Source: Microbacterium enclense (lineage in GTDB: Bacteria; Actinomycetota; Actinomycetes; Actinomycetales; Microbacteriaceae). From it: a stretch of 47,043 nucleotides of DNA. Location: NCBI RefSeq assembly GCF_004022425.1, contig NZ_RBZY01000031.1, positions 1-47,043 on the forward strand, written 5' to 3'. Under the pieces are notes generated by a model that saw nothing but the letters and a program-made list of their open reading frames with translations, was not told where the DNA came from and made no database searches. Shown piece by piece: positions 11,601 through 19,507 of the stretch. Every line of letters begins with the position of its first letter. The first letter of the stretch is position 1. Made by a program: the position numbers and the translations under genes.

Positions 11601-12857
11601 ATGGGACGGGGAGACGGCACGGGGCGCATCGTCTCACCGCCCGACGCCGATGACACCGGGGCGGGCATTCTGCACGTCGACATGGATGCGTTCTTCGCGT
11701 CGGTGGCCGTCCTCGACGATCCCTCGCTGGCGGGGAAGCCCTTGATCATCGGCGGATCCGAGGGGCGCGGGGTCGTCTCGAGCGCCTCGTACGAGGCCCG
11801 TCGTTACGGCGTCAAGTCGGCGATGCCGGTGGCGATCGCCCTGCGGCTCTGCCCGAACGCGATCGTGGTGAACCCGCCGTACTCCCGCTACACCGAGATG
11901 TCGCGGCAGGTCATGGCGATCTTCGACGAGATCACGCCGCTCGTCGAGCCACTGTCGATCGACGAGGCGTTCCTCGACGTTCGCGGCGCGCGACGGCTCT
12001 GGGGGAGCCCCGGGAAGATCGCCCGCGACCTCCGTGCCCGGGTGAAGGAACGCACGGGTCTGACGTGCAGCGTCGGGGTCGCCGCGACCAAGCACGTGGC
12101 CAAGATGGCCTCGACGATCTCGAAGCCCGACGGCCTGCTCATCGTCGCCGAGGCCGATACCGAGGCGTTCCTGCGGCCTCGGTCGGTCAGGGCACTCTGG
12201 GGTGTGGGGCCGAAGGCGGCCGAGGTGCTCGAGTCGCGCGGTGTTCGCCTCATCTCCGACGTGCTCGACACACCACGCCCCGTGCTCGCGCAGCTGCTCG
12301 GACCCGCGATGGGCGAGCGGATCTGGCACCTCGCCCGGGGGATCGACGCCCGCGAAGTGCACACGGGCCGGACGGAGAAGAGCGTCGGCCACGAAGAGAC
12401 GTTCCACACCGACATCTCCGACACCCGCACGCTTCACGTCGAGCTGCGGCGGCTCGCGGATCGCGTCGGTGCGCGGTTGCGGAACCAGGGGTTCGAGGCA
12501 TCCACCATCTCGATCAAGGTCCGCTTCAGCGACTTCACGACGCTGAGCCGCTCACGGACCCTCCCCGAACCCACCTCGGTCGGTCAACGGATCGGGGATG
12601 CCGCGATCGAACTGTTCGACGGGATCGACCGGCGGCAGGCTGTCCGCCTCGTCGGAGTGCGGGGTGAGAAGCTCCGCCCGACGTCGGCCGCCGCGACCCT
12701 GTGGGACGACGACGCCGAATGGCGCCGTGTCGAGGGTGCGCTCGACGGGGCGGCGGCGCGGTTCGGGCGCGGTGCCGTGACCCGGGGCTCTCTGCTCGGT
12801 CCTTCCCGCGGCGGCGGCGCGCTGCCCACGAATCCCCGCCCCTCCTACGAGCACTGA
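11601..12857 (+). CDS. dinB: DNA polymerase IV (DinB, Y family)
   Basis: A 418-residue translesion polymerase. Motifs are HVDMDAFFASV (metal-binding Asp at ~27), the nucleotide-contacting segment SYEARRYGVKSAMP, the catalytic SIDEAFLDV, SVGVAATKHVAKMAS in the palm, helix-hairpin-helix LWGVGPKAAEVLESRG in the thumb, and a little-finger domain. A GGGGGAG run ends 10 bases before ATG 11601; ATG 11592 is also possible but only two bases from that run. The extreme C-terminus (RPSYEH) does not show a clear beta-clamp-binding QLxLF motif; RQAVRLVGV near residue 345 is a possible degenerate site. No LexA box was recognised upstream. Confidence 0.93.
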   Translation: MGRGDGTGRIVSPPDADDTGAGILHVDMDAFFASVAVLDDPSLAGKPLIIGGSEGRGVVSSASYEARRYGVKSAMPVAIALRLCPNAIVVNPPYSRYTEMSRQVMAIFDEITPLVEPLSIDEAFLDVRGARRLWGSPGKIARDLRARVKERTGLTCSVGVAATKHVAKMASTISKPDGLLIVAEADTEAFLRPRSVRALWGVGPKAAEVLESRGVRLISDVLDTPRPVLAQLLGPAMGERIWHLARGIDAREVHTGRTEKSVGHEETFHTDISDTRTLHVELRRLADRVGARLRNQGFEASTISIKVRFSDFTTLSRSRTLPEPTSVGQRIGDAAIELFDGIDRRQAVRLVGVRGEKLRPTSAAATLWDDDAEWRRVEGALDGAAARFGRGAVTRGSLLGPSRGGGALPTNPRPSYEH

Positions 12858-12920
12858 CACGCCCGCGCGGAGCGCGCAACTCCCCTGGGCGCGGCGCAGA
12901 CCGCCGGGTACGGTGGGGCT

Positions 12921-13241
12921 ATGCCCAACATCGCATTGGAACTCGGCCAGCAGGCCACCAGCTTCGGCGTCACCTCCGCTTACGGCGAGCAGCAGGACGT
13001 GGACGGCGTCCGCATCGTCCCCGTCGCCCTGACCTGGGCCGGATTCGGCGGCGGCTCGGACGAACAGGGCAACGGCGGCGGCGGGGGCGGCGGCTACACG
13101 CTGCCGCTCGGCGCCTACATCCGCCGCGGCGACGACCTGCGCTTCGACCCGAACCTGGTGTCGCTCCTCGCCGTCGGCATCCCGTTCGTGTGGGTGGCCG
13201 GTCGCGCGCTCAGCCGTGTCATTCGCGCCCTCAAGAAGTAG
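12921..13241 (+). CDS. Small Gly-rich protein, possibly GerW/YtfJ-like
   Basis: A 106-residue protein. Residues ~30-75 hold a beta-rich segment interrupted by a glycine tract (GNGGGGGGGYTLPLGAY), and residues ~85-102 form a hydrophobic helix (LVSLLAVGIPFVWVAGRAL) ending in RALKK, so the C-terminus may be membrane-attached. The glycine tract between beta strands is reminiscent of GerW/YtfJ-type small proteins, but this is weak pattern similarity and the host need not sporulate. TACGGT (12909-12914) is 6 nt before the ATG, indicating a leaderless promoter. It overlaps the next gene by 26 bases. Confidence 0.75.
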   Translation: MPNIALELGQQATSFGVTSAYGEQQDVDGVRIVPVALTWAGFGGGSDEQGNGGGGGGGYTLPLGAYIRRGDDLRFDPNLVSLLAVGIPFVWVAGRALSRVIRALKK

Positions 13242-13809
13242 TGCCGACCCGCTCGACGACGCCCTGACCGCAGCGGTCGGGGCGGTGTCGTCGCGGGTCG
13301 CGGCGATCGCGGCGTCGAACCCTGTCGTGATCATCGACGGGCGCAGCGGGGCCGGGAAGAGTTCGCTCGCGCGGCGGCTGGTCGCGGCGTGGCCGGGCCG
13401 CAGTCGGGTGCAACTCGTGGCGCTCGACGACGTGTATCCGGGCTGGGGCGGTCTTGCCGACGGGGCCGACTACGCGCGCGACACGATCCTCCTCCCGCAC
13501 GCGAAGGGCACGATCGGCGTGTGGCGGCGGTGGAACTGGGAGGTGGGCGAGCGCGCGGAGGCGCACGCCGTGGATCCCTCGCTCCCGCTCGTCGTCGAGG
13601 GCGCGGGGATCCTCACCCCGGCATCCGCGACGCTCGCCGACGTCAGGGTCTGGGTCGACGCGCCGGACGCATCGCGCAAGGACCGGGCGCTGCGCCGCGA
13701 CGGCGAGACCTACCGTCCGCACTGGGACTTGTGGGCGGCGCAGGAGGACGCACACCTGAGCGAGCACGAGCCGCAGGCTCTGGCATCCGTCGTCGTGTTC
13801 CTGCCCTAA
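13216..13809 (+). CDS. Uridine-kinase-like P-loop NTPase
   Basis: A 197-residue protein with a clear Walker A, VIIDGRSGAGKSS (residues ~36-48), followed by VQLVALDDVYPGW, which resembles the Asp-containing second motif of uridine kinase/phosphoribulokinase folds, and a C-terminal segment with DAPDASRKDRALRRDG, which looks like the lid. It probably phosphorylates a small molecule, but the substrate cannot be read. The GTG start at 13216 lies inside the upstream gene, so the two are likely translated from one mRNA. It converges on DUF2017 with a 16-base gap and no evident terminator. Confidence 0.8.
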   Translation: MSFAPSRSSADPLDDALTAAVGAVSSRVAAIAASNPVVIIDGRSGAGKSSLARRLVAAWPGRSRVQLVALDDVYPGWGGLADGADYARDTILLPHAKGTIGVWRRWNWEVGERAEAHAVDPSLPLVVEGAGILTPASATLADVRVWVDAPDASRKDRALRRDGETYRPHWDLWAAQEDAHLSEHEPQALASVVVFLP

Positions 13810-13825
13810 GCGCGAGAGTCGTCCG

Positions 13826-14332
13826 TCAGCGCCCCGTCGACGGATCGTCGAGGTTCCGGTCGAGGGCGGTGACCAGGCCGTCGAGACGGTAGCCGATCCA
13901 GTCGTAGATCCCGAACCGTGCGTCGCCCGGACGGTGCTCGTCGTCATCCTGGATGCCGAGACGGGTGGCGAGCACGAGGCGCACCGCCGAAAGCGTCCGC
14001 ATCCAGGCGCGGGCCTCGGTCTCGCCCAGCGCCACCGTGATCGTGGTGTCGGGGTCGCTGGCGGGGTCGAGATCGCCGCCGTCCATCGCGAGGGTGTCGA
14101 GAACCGTGCGGGCATCCTCCGCGCGCCGGTCGAGCATGTCGCCGCCGGTGAGGCGACGGAATTCCCGGCTCGCGTCCTCGTCGTCGGGGTAGGCGTCGGG
14201 GAGCAACCGTGCGACCGCGGGGTCTTCCTCACGCCCGGCGTCCACGACGAGATCGCGGAACTGTCCGACGATGCCCGCCAGGTGCAGCGCCTCGATGCCG
14301 CTGACCTCGAGCACGACGATGCGGTCGTTCAT
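13826..14332 (-). CDS. DUF2017 family protein downstream of clpS
   Basis: A 168-residue soluble, acidic protein that starts MNDRIVVLEVSGIEALHL. The start is fixed by the ATGA overlap with the clpS stop. DUF2017 proteins are regularly encoded beside clpS in actinobacteria and have no known activity; their constant placement suggests a role with ClpS/ClpC proteolysis (inference). The middle part holds conserved-looking helices (FRRLTGGDMLDRRAEDA and WMRTLSAVRLVLATRLG). Confidence 0.85.
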   Translation of the reverse strand: MNDRIVVLEVSGIEALHLAGIVGQFRDLVVDAGREEDPAVARLLPDAYPDDEDASREFRRLTGGDMLDRRAEDARTVLDTLAMDGGDLDPASDPDTTITVALGETEARAWMRTLSAVRLVLATRLGIQDDDEHRPGDARFGIYDWIGYRLDGLVTALDRNLDDPSTGR

Positions 14333-14622
14333 CGGGGGTCCTCTCGCACGGTCGCCCACAGTCCGTAGTCGTGCATGGCTTGGGCGTGAACCTCCATCAC
14401 CTCTCGGGGTCCTCGCGCGACGACGGCGTGACCGTCATGGTGCACGGACAGCATGAGCCGGTGGGCGGTATCGGCGTCGAAGCCGAAGTAGGTGCGAAAC
14501 ACGTGGACGACGTAGCTCATGAGATTGACGGGGTCGTTCCACACCACCGTCTGCCACGAGGTCGGCGGACCGACCTCGGTGTCGGTGACCCGATCCAGGT
14601 CGGGGACGGCGATGCCGGCCAT
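14329..14622 (-). CDS. clpS: ATP-dependent Clp protease adaptor ClpS
   Basis: A 97-residue adaptor that delivers N-degron substrates to ClpC/ClpA-ClpP. The core motifs are WQTVVWNDPVNLMSYVVHVF, which supplies the N-end residue pocket (N-D-P and the following M), and MLSVHHDGHAVVARG. The N-terminal tail that enters the unfoldase pore is about 25 residues and acidic. The ATG at 14622 overlaps the preceding stop (TGATG); ATG 14631, three codons upstream, is also possible. It lies between the metallopeptidase and DUF2017 genes with overlaps on both sides. Confidence 0.94.
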   Translation of the reverse strand: MAGIAVPDLDRVTDTEVGPPTSWQTVVWNDPVNLMSYVVHVFRTYFGFDADTAHRLMLSVHHDGHAVVARGPREVMEVHAQAMHDYGLWATVREDPR

Positions 14623-14999
14623 CACGCCCATCCGAGTTCGTGGAGTCGCTCGTCGTCGATGCCGTAGAAGTGCGCGATCTCATGCACGAGCGTCGTATGG
14701 ATCTCATCCCGGAGCTCGTCCTCGTCGGCGCACGCCGCGAGGTGCGGTTCGCGATACACGATGATGCGGTCGGGCAGCTCCCCCACCCCGTAGCGCTCCC
14801 GCTCGGTCAGTGCCCAGCCGTCGTAGAGGCCGAGGAGGTCGAGGGATCCGTCCTCGGGGCGGTCCTCGACCACGAAGACGACGTTGTCGAGGCCATCGAC
14901 CATGTCGTCGGGCAGGCGGTCGAGTTCGGCGACGACGAGGGCCTCGAACGCGTCGCCGTCGATGTCGAGCACGGAGTGCTCTTCGACGTCGTCGTGCAT
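14622..14999 (-). CDS. Zincin-like metallopeptidase family protein
   Basis: A 125-residue protein with the zinc-binding motif HTTLVHEIAHFYGIDDERLHELGW near the C-terminus, split here as HEIAH plus a downstream acidic segment (GIDDERL), which fits the minimal zincin family found beside clpS in actinobacteria. The N-terminal half (LDRLPDDMVDGLDNVVFVVED) is typical of these proteins. GGGAG lies five bases before ATG 14999. It is the first gene of a three-gene overlapping operon with clpS and DUF2017. Substrate is unknown; many members are annotated only as metallopeptidase. Confidence 0.87.
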   Translation of the reverse strand: MHDDVEEHSVLDIDGDAFEALVVAELDRLPDDMVDGLDNVVFVVEDRPEDGSLDLLGLYDGWALTERERYGVGELPDRIIVYREPHLAACADEDELRDEIHTTLVHEIAHFYGIDDERLHELGWA

Positions 15000-15090
15000 G
15001 GGGTCTCCCGTTCCTGCGGACGATGGCGGGGGATGCCGCGCGCCCGCCCGTTCGATTCTATGAGGCTGTGCGGAACGCGGGCCGGAACGA

Positions 15091-15119
15091 CGAAGGCCCG
15101 CCGGGGAGGCGGGCCTTCG
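15091..15119 (-). terminator. tRNA-His terminator
   Basis: Perfect 11-bp arms GAAGGCCCGCC / GGCGGGCCTTC with a five-base loop, just past the 3' end of tRNA-His in its direction of transcription. Confidence 0.7.
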
Positions 15120-15123
15120 GGGG

Positions 15124-15199
15124 TGGGGTGGCTAACGGGACTTGAACCCGCGGCCCCCGCGACCACAACGCGGTGCTCTACCAACTGAGCTATAGCCAC
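15124..15199 (-). tRNA. tRNA-His (GTG anticodon)
   Basis: The reverse strand folds as a cloverleaf: acceptor GTGGCTA paired with TAGCCAC, D arm AGCTCAGTTGGTAGAGC, anticodon GTG in the loop TTGTGGT, T arm with GTTCAAG. The discriminator is C and a CCA end is encoded (15124-15126). A G at 15200 can serve as the G-1 that marks tRNA-His. Confidence 0.95.
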
Positions 15200-15235
15200 C
15201 ATGTGCCCACCGGAGCGGACAACTGAACGATTATG

Positions 15236-15862
15236 TCATACGTCCCGCGCGAACGACGAAACGACCGACGATGCGGCGCCCTTCGCCTCGTCGCTCGTGG
15301 GGCCCGGCTCGGGCACGAAGACGGCCTTCCGGTAGTACGCGAGTTCGCGGATCGACTCGAGGATGTCGGCGAGGGCGCGGTGGCCCCCGTTCTTGGTCGG
15401 CGCGTTGAAATACGCGCGCGGGTACCACCGGCGCGACAGCTCCTTGATGCTCGAGACGTCGACGTTCCGGTAGTGCAGCCAGCGGTCGACGCGGGGCATG
15501 TACTTCGCAAGGAACATGCGGTCGGTACCGATCGTGTTGCCCGCGAGCGGCGCCTTCCCCTCGAGGGGGGCGAAGCGCTGGATGTACTCGAGCGCCTGGA
15601 ACTCGGCATCCGCGAGACTCACGCCGTTCGGGATCTCGTCGAGCAATCCGGAGGACCGGTGCATCTCGGTGACGAACTCGCCCATGTTCGCCAGAGCGGA
15701 CGCGTCCGGTTTGATGACGACCTGGAAGCCGGGGTCGAGGACGTTCAGCTCGAAATCCGTCACGACGATCGCGATCTCGACGAGTTCGTCGACGGCGAGG
15801 TCGAGTCCCGTCATCTCGCAGTCGATCCACACGAGCCGGTCGTTCTCAGAGGCAGACACCAT
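15236..15862 (-). CDS. orn: Oligoribonuclease (DEDDh exonuclease)
   Basis: A 208-residue 3'-5' exonuclease that degrades RNA di- and oligonucleotides to mononucleotides. Motif I is WIDCEMTGLD, with the Asp and Glu metal ligands; motif II lies in TDRMFLAKYMPR; motif III is around FNAPTKNGGHRALADI (His and Asp), the DEDDh signature. The family is ~180 residues; the extra ~20 residues are a C-terminal tail (GAASSVVSSFARDV). TAGGAT (15869-15874 reverse) stands 6 nt before the ATG, indicating a leaderless mRNA. It sits between two tRNA genes of the same orientation. Confidence 0.95.
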   Translation of the reverse strand: MVSASENDRLVWIDCEMTGLDLAVDELVEIAIVVTDFELNVLDPGFQVVIKPDASALANMGEFVTEMHRSSGLLDEIPNGVSLADAEFQALEYIQRFAPLEGKAPLAGNTIGTDRMFLAKYMPRVDRWLHYRNVDVSSIKELSRRWYPRAYFNAPTKNGGHRALADILESIRELAYYRKAVFVPEPGPTSDEAKGAASSVVSSFARDV

Positions 15863-15899
15863 CCCGTCATCCTACTGACGGGGTGCGACACCGAGTCGG

Positions 15900-15972
15900 T
15901 CCCCCAGGCACGATTCGAACGTGCGACCGGCGGATTAGAAGGCCGCTGCTCTATCCACTGAGCTACTGGGGG
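15900..15972 (-). tRNA. tRNA-Arg (TCT anticodon)
   Basis: Reverse-strand cloverleaf with acceptor CCCCCAG/CTGGGGG, D arm AGCTCAGTGGATAGAGC, anticodon loop CTTCTAA with TCT, and T arm GTTCGAATC. The discriminator is A and CCA is not encoded. Confidence 0.95.
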
Positions 15973-16073
15973 TCCACACCAGGATATCGAGGACCGCTCG
16001 CCCCGTGCTCGACCCCCTGGCGGGGCCGTCTGGGCGGGCGTATCCTCCGGCCAGGTCGAACGAAAGGAGCATC

Positions 16074-16283
16074 ATGTCCGACACCACGACACGGCGCCTG
16101 TGGGTCGCTTACGGCCCGGTGGGCGCGGTCGGGACCATCCAGAAGGATGCCGAGGGCTACGCCGTGCACATGGCGGGCAAGGACGAACGCCTCGGGGTCT
16201 ACCCCAGCATGGAGATCGCCAAGAGCGCCCTGCACTCGCACCTCAAGCCGGGGAGCGACCGCCCCGAGTTCCGGGAGCACTGA
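16074..16283 (+). CDS. 69-residue conserved-looking small protein
   Basis: A small soluble protein starting MSDTTTRRLWVAYGPVGAVG. AAGGAG lies six bases before ATG 16074, a stronger ribosome site than most genes here have, which argues that it is real. The pattern (WVAYGPVGAVGTI, then GYAVHMAGKDERLGVYPSME, then AKSALHSHL) suggests one small beta-rich fold followed by a helix. I do not recognise the family. It converges on the yczE-like gene with a 44-base gap. Confidence 0.8.
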   Translation: MSDTTTRRLWVAYGPVGAVGTIQKDAEGYAVHMAGKDERLGVYPSMEIAKSALHSHLKPGSDRPEFREH

Positions 16284-16327
16284 GGAACAGATCGCGGCGG
16301 GGCGATGATGCTCCGCGGGTCGCGGCG

Positions 16328-16936
16328 TCACACCCGGGCCGGGCGGCGAAGACGCCGCTGCGGCTCGGGTGCGGCCAGCAGGCGGAGCGCGACGTGCACG
16401 AGCGGTCCGATCCCGAGGGCGAACACGACCGTGCCGATGCCGACGGTCCCGCCGAGGAGCCAGCCGGCGACGAGGACCGTGCCCTCGACCCCGAGACGGC
16501 AGGCCCAGATGGGCCACCCGAGCCGCGCGTGGAGTCCGGTCATGAGTCCGTCGCGTGGGCCCGGCCCGAAGTGGGCACCGATGTACAGCCCGGATGCCAC
16601 GGCCACCGTGACGACCCCGGCGACCAGCATCAGCGCCTGCCAGAGCGGCGTATGAGGGTGCGGCAGGAACGTCAGCGCGAGTTGGATGCTCGTGCCGACC
16701 AGCAGGATGTTGGCGACCGTGCCGATGCCCGGTCGCTGGCGCAAAGGGATCCAGAGCAGCAGAACGCCGAGACCGACGATGTTGGTGACCCAGCCGACGC
16801 CGAGTCCCGTCACGCGGGAGAGTCCTTCGGCGAAAACCGTCCAGGGGTCGACTCCGAGACCGGCGGCGATCGTCAGGGCGCAGCCGAAGCCGTAGAGGGC
16901 CAGGCCCGCGAGGAGGCGGAGGATCCGAGTGGTCAC
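16328..16936 (-). CDS. YczE/YyaS/YitT-type membrane protein
   Basis: A 202-residue protein with about five to six membrane helices (LAGLALYGFGCALTIAAGLG, GWVTNIVGLGVLLLWI, ANILLVGTSIQLAL, ALMLVAGVVTVAVASGLYIG, GTVLVAGWLLGGTVG). The motifs GVDPWTVFAEGL and GPGPRDGLMTGL are typical of the YczE family, often called an integral membrane protein of unknown transport role. GTG 16936 is the likely start; TTG 16948 is possible. The gene is divergent from a MocR regulator, matching the yczR-yczE arrangement of bacilli, and the CCAATC/GATTGG operator-like array begins nine bases upstream. Confidence 0.87.
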   Translation of the reverse strand: MTTRILRLLAGLALYGFGCALTIAAGLGVDPWTVFAEGLSRVTGLGVGWVTNIVGLGVLLLWIPLRQRPGIGTVANILLVGTSIQLALTFLPHPHTPLWQALMLVAGVVTVAVASGLYIGAHFGPGPRDGLMTGLHARLGWPIWACRLGVEGTVLVAGWLLGGTVGIGTVVFALGIGPLVHVALRLLAAPEPQRRLRRPARV

Positions 16937-16944
16937 GCAAGAAT

Positions 16945-16991
16945 CCAATCACCCGATTGGTTCACTTCGACCGGGCCAATCTCGCTAATCT
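16945..16991. promoter_or_regulatory. ATTGG repeat array between yczE-like and MocR genes (putative operator)
   Basis: CCAATC at 16945-16950 and GATTGG at 16955-16960 form a perfect inverted repeat around ACCC. A second CCAATC at 16976-16981 repeats the first in direct orientation 31 bp away, about three helical turns. A weaker TAATCTGG follows and contains the MocR -10 (16986-16991). Paired direct and inverted half-sites are what a dimeric MocR protein would be expected to bind. Confidence 0.6.
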
Positions 16992-16997
16992 GGCCTC

Positions 16998-18416
16998 ATG
17001 GACTCTCGCATCTCAGCGCGCGCCCTCGCCGAAGCGCTCGGCGGGTGGCGCGGTCGCGGCCCCGCGTACGAAGCGTTGGCCGATGGCATCCGCCTGCTGT
17101 GTCTGGACAACCGCATCGCGCCGCGCACGGCACTTCCCGCCGAACGCGAACTCGCGGCGGCCCTGGGATTGAGTCGCACCACGGTGGCCGCCACGTATCG
17201 CAGCCTCCGCGATACCAGCCATATCGAGAGCCTCCGGGGGAGCGGGAGCATCACGCTGCCGCTGCGACGCACCGACCCCGGGATCGATGACCGGCGGGAC
17301 GGCGTGATCGACCTCCAGCAGGCGAGCCCTGCCGCCTGGCCCGGCCTCCCCGCGGTCTTCACCGAGGTCGCCCAGGACGGCGCCGCGCTCCTGGCGCGAA
17401 CCGGGTACGACGTCGTCGGCGCACCCGCGCTGCGCGAGTCGATCGCGCAGCACTATCGACAGCGGGGACTGATGACCAGCGCCGACCAGATCCTGGTCAC
17501 CACCGGGGCGCAGAGCGCGCTGCACTTGATCGCGGCGGTGCTGCTCTCCCGAGCCGACCGCGTCCTGATCGAGACGCCGACCTATTCGCACGGCGCCGAC
17601 GCTTTCCGAGGTGTGGGCGCGCGACTCGTCGGCGTCCCCGTCGCACCGGATGCCGGGTGGGATCTGGACCGCGCTGCGCAGACGTTCGCCCGCGCCATGC
17701 CCGCGCTGGCCTACCTGATGCCGGAGTTCCACAACCCCACGGGTCGCACCATGACCCCCGAGGAGGTGGATGCCTTCGTCGACGGTGCTCAGCGCGCCGG
17801 AACCCTCCTCGTTCTGGACGAGACGACGGCGGGCCTCGACATCGACCGACCCGTCGCGGCGACCGCGTTCCCGGACTCGGATCGGATCGTGCGCGTCGGC
17901 TCGCTCGGGAAGACCGTGTGGGGCGGCCTGCGCGTGGGGTGGGTGCGCGCGAACGTCGACATCATCCGTCGCCTCGCCAGTGGCAGGCCCGTGCACGACC
18001 TCGGAACACCCGAGTTCGAGCAGGCTGTCGCGACTCGCGTCATGGGTCTCCTCGGCGAGATCAGTGCGCAGCGTGCCGACCTGCTCCGTGCCGGGCGGAA
18101 TGCGCTGACGCGGGCGCTGACCGAGACGTTCCCGGAATGGGAGGTCCCGACCGTGCACGGGGGCGTGTCGCTGTGGGTGGGTCTGGGTGAACCGGTGAGT
18201 ACCCCCCTCGTCATGAGTGCGCGGGCGCGCGGGCTGCTGCTCTCCGCCGGCTCTCGATTCGCGGTCGAGGGGGGACACGATCGCCGCCTCCGCATCCCCT
18301 TCACGGCCGCGCCGCACACCCTCGAGCGAGCCGTGGGGGTGCTGCGAACGGCCTGGGATGACGTGAGCGGGTCGGCGTCGGGCAGCGCGCTCGACGACCT
18401 CGCCGCCGTGGTCTGA
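16998..18416 (+). CDS. MocR-family regulator (GntR domain + aminotransferase-like domain)
   Basis: A 472-residue fusion. The N-terminal winged helix (residues ~20-90) reads YEALADGIRLLCL, TALPAERELAAALGLSRTTV and TYRSLRDTSHIESLRGSGS. The aminotransferase-like part has the PLP-site asparagine in EFHNPTGR, an Asp-containing LVLDETTAG segment and the Schiff-base lysine in GSLGKTVWGG (K305), so cofactor binding is likely. Such proteins sense PLP or a PLP adduct and usually control a divergent gene, here the yczE-like one, making it YczR-like rather than PdxR-like (no pdx genes nearby). TAATCT 6 nt before ATG indicates a leaderless mRNA lying inside the repeat array, which would allow autorepression. 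Confidence 0.92.
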   Translation: MDSRISARALAEALGGWRGRGPAYEALADGIRLLCLDNRIAPRTALPAERELAAALGLSRTTVAATYRSLRDTSHIESLRGSGSITLPLRRTDPGIDDRRDGVIDLQQASPAAWPGLPAVFTEVAQDGAALLARTGYDVVGAPALRESIAQHYRQRGLMTSADQILVTTGAQSALHLIAAVLLSRADRVLIETPTYSHGADAFRGVGARLVGVPVAPDAGWDLDRAAQTFARAMPALAYLMPEFHNPTGRTMTPEEVDAFVDGAQRAGTLLVLDETTAGLDIDRPVAATAFPDSDRIVRVGSLGKTVWGGLRVGWVRANVDIIRRLASGRPVHDLGTPEFEQAVATRVMGLLGEISAQRADLLRAGRNALTRALTETFPEWEVPTVHGGVSLWVGLGEPVSTPLVMSARARGLLLSAGSRFAVEGGHDRRLRIPFTAAPHTLERAVGVLRTAWDDVSGSASGSALDDLAAVV

Positions 18417-18471
18417 CGTTCGCGGCGGACGACGGCGCGCGTCCGCGGCGCTGTCTCAGCGCGCGGCTGCC

Positions 18472-18729
18472 TCAGCGCGCGTAGCGCAAGCACTCGAGCG
18501 CGTCGGCCGGGGACCAGAACTCACCGAGTCGGCGAAACCGGCCCGTGGCGGTGTGGAAGCGCTCGGCCGCATACCGCCATTCGTCGTCGGCAGCGATCGC
18601 GCGAACGTGCCCGACGACGACGCCCCGCGGGTCGGCGATGCGCCACAGACCAGCGGCGACGTGCGTCGCCGCTGCCCACCCGGCCGGGCGCGGTGCCGGG
18701 GCGAGGTCGTTCCAGAGTGCGGTGCTCAT
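18472..18729 (-). CDS. 85-residue small protein of unknown function
   Basis: Soluble, Ala/Trp/Arg-rich, beginning MSTALWNDLAPAPRP and containing GLWRIADPRGVVVGHVRAI and RFRRLGEFWSPADALECLR. The last segment resembles the small 'position/address' helices of DNA- or nucleotide-binding miniproteins but nothing is certain. TACGGT (18736-18741 reverse) is 6 nt before ATG 18729 and GAGGGC fills the spacer, which supports this start. No family recognised. Confidence 0.72.
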   Translation of the reverse strand: MSTALWNDLAPAPRPAGWAAATHVAAGLWRIADPRGVVVGHVRAIAADDEWRYAAERFHTATGRFRRLGEFWSPADALECLRYAR

Positions 18730-18918
18730 GCCCTCACCGTAGGAGGGGGCTCCGACATCGGCCCGGCAGCCTTCCTCCCCACGATCCAACTGTTGCGACT
18801 TCTCCACCGAAGCGCCTCGGCGGCCGCCGCGCGCATCTCCCACCGCGGCATTCTGGCCATGGCTCCGGCGTCCGTCGGGCACACGGATGCCGGAGCCCAC
18901 ATCGAGAGAGGACACATC

Positions 18919-19467
18919 ATGAGCGACCACATCACCCTCGTCGGAAACGTCGTCGGCGACCCAGAAGAGCGCGCCACCCGCGGCGGCGATCCGATCGCCG
19001 CGTTCCGGTTGGCGGTCAGCGAGCGACGTTTCGACCGGGAACGCGGCCAGTGGATCGACGGGCACACCAACTATTACGCGGTCTCGGTGTTCGGTGAACT
19101 GGGCCGTAACGCGCTGGAGTCCCTGCACAAGGGCGAGCGGGTCATCGTCGCCGGACGCCCGCGCCTGCGCGAATGGGAGACGGACGCGAAGCGCGGCGTG
19201 AGCGCGGATGTCACCGCCGACGCGATCGGACACGATCTGCGCTGGGGTGTGTCGACGTTCCGCCGATCGGCGAAGGCGGGCGCCACCGGAGCGGCGCACC
19301 CGGACGAGCCGGCCGCGCGGGAGACGCCGAACGGGGCCGAGGCCTGGAACGTTCCGGGTGATACCCCCGCGGATCCGCGCGCGAGTGCGGACGGCATCCC
19401 CGACGCGGCCGGTGAGCGCGGGGCGACCCCGCTGGTCGAGGTCGCCGCCGACGCGACCCCGTTCTGA
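18919..19467 (+). CDS. Single-stranded DNA-binding protein paralogue
   Basis: A 182-residue protein with an N-terminal OB fold of SSB type: ITLVGNVVGDPEERATRGG, AAFRLAVSERR, NYYAVSVFGELGRNALESL, KGERVIVAGRPRLREWE. The tail (~110-182) is Ala/Pro/Asp-rich and ends ATPF, so the Pro-Phe tip is kept but the run of acidic residues found in canonical SSB tails (DDDIPF type) is reduced to scattered Glu/Asp. It is isolated from rpsF/rpsR/rplI, which normally flank the housekeeping ssb, so it is more likely an accessory SSB (for example for recombination or competence) than the essential one. A purine-rich GAGAGAGGA precedes ATG 18919. Confidence 0.88.
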   Translation: MSDHITLVGNVVGDPEERATRGGDPIAAFRLAVSERRFDRERGQWIDGHTNYYAVSVFGELGRNALESLHKGERVIVAGRPRLREWETDAKRGVSADVTADAIGHDLRWGVSTFRRSAKAGATGAAHPDEPAARETPNGAEAWNVPGDTPADPRASADGIPDAAGERGATPLVEVAADATPF

Positions 19468-19507
19468 TCCGCCGGTGAGCGGCCGGCCGGTACGTAGACT
19501 CGAGCGG

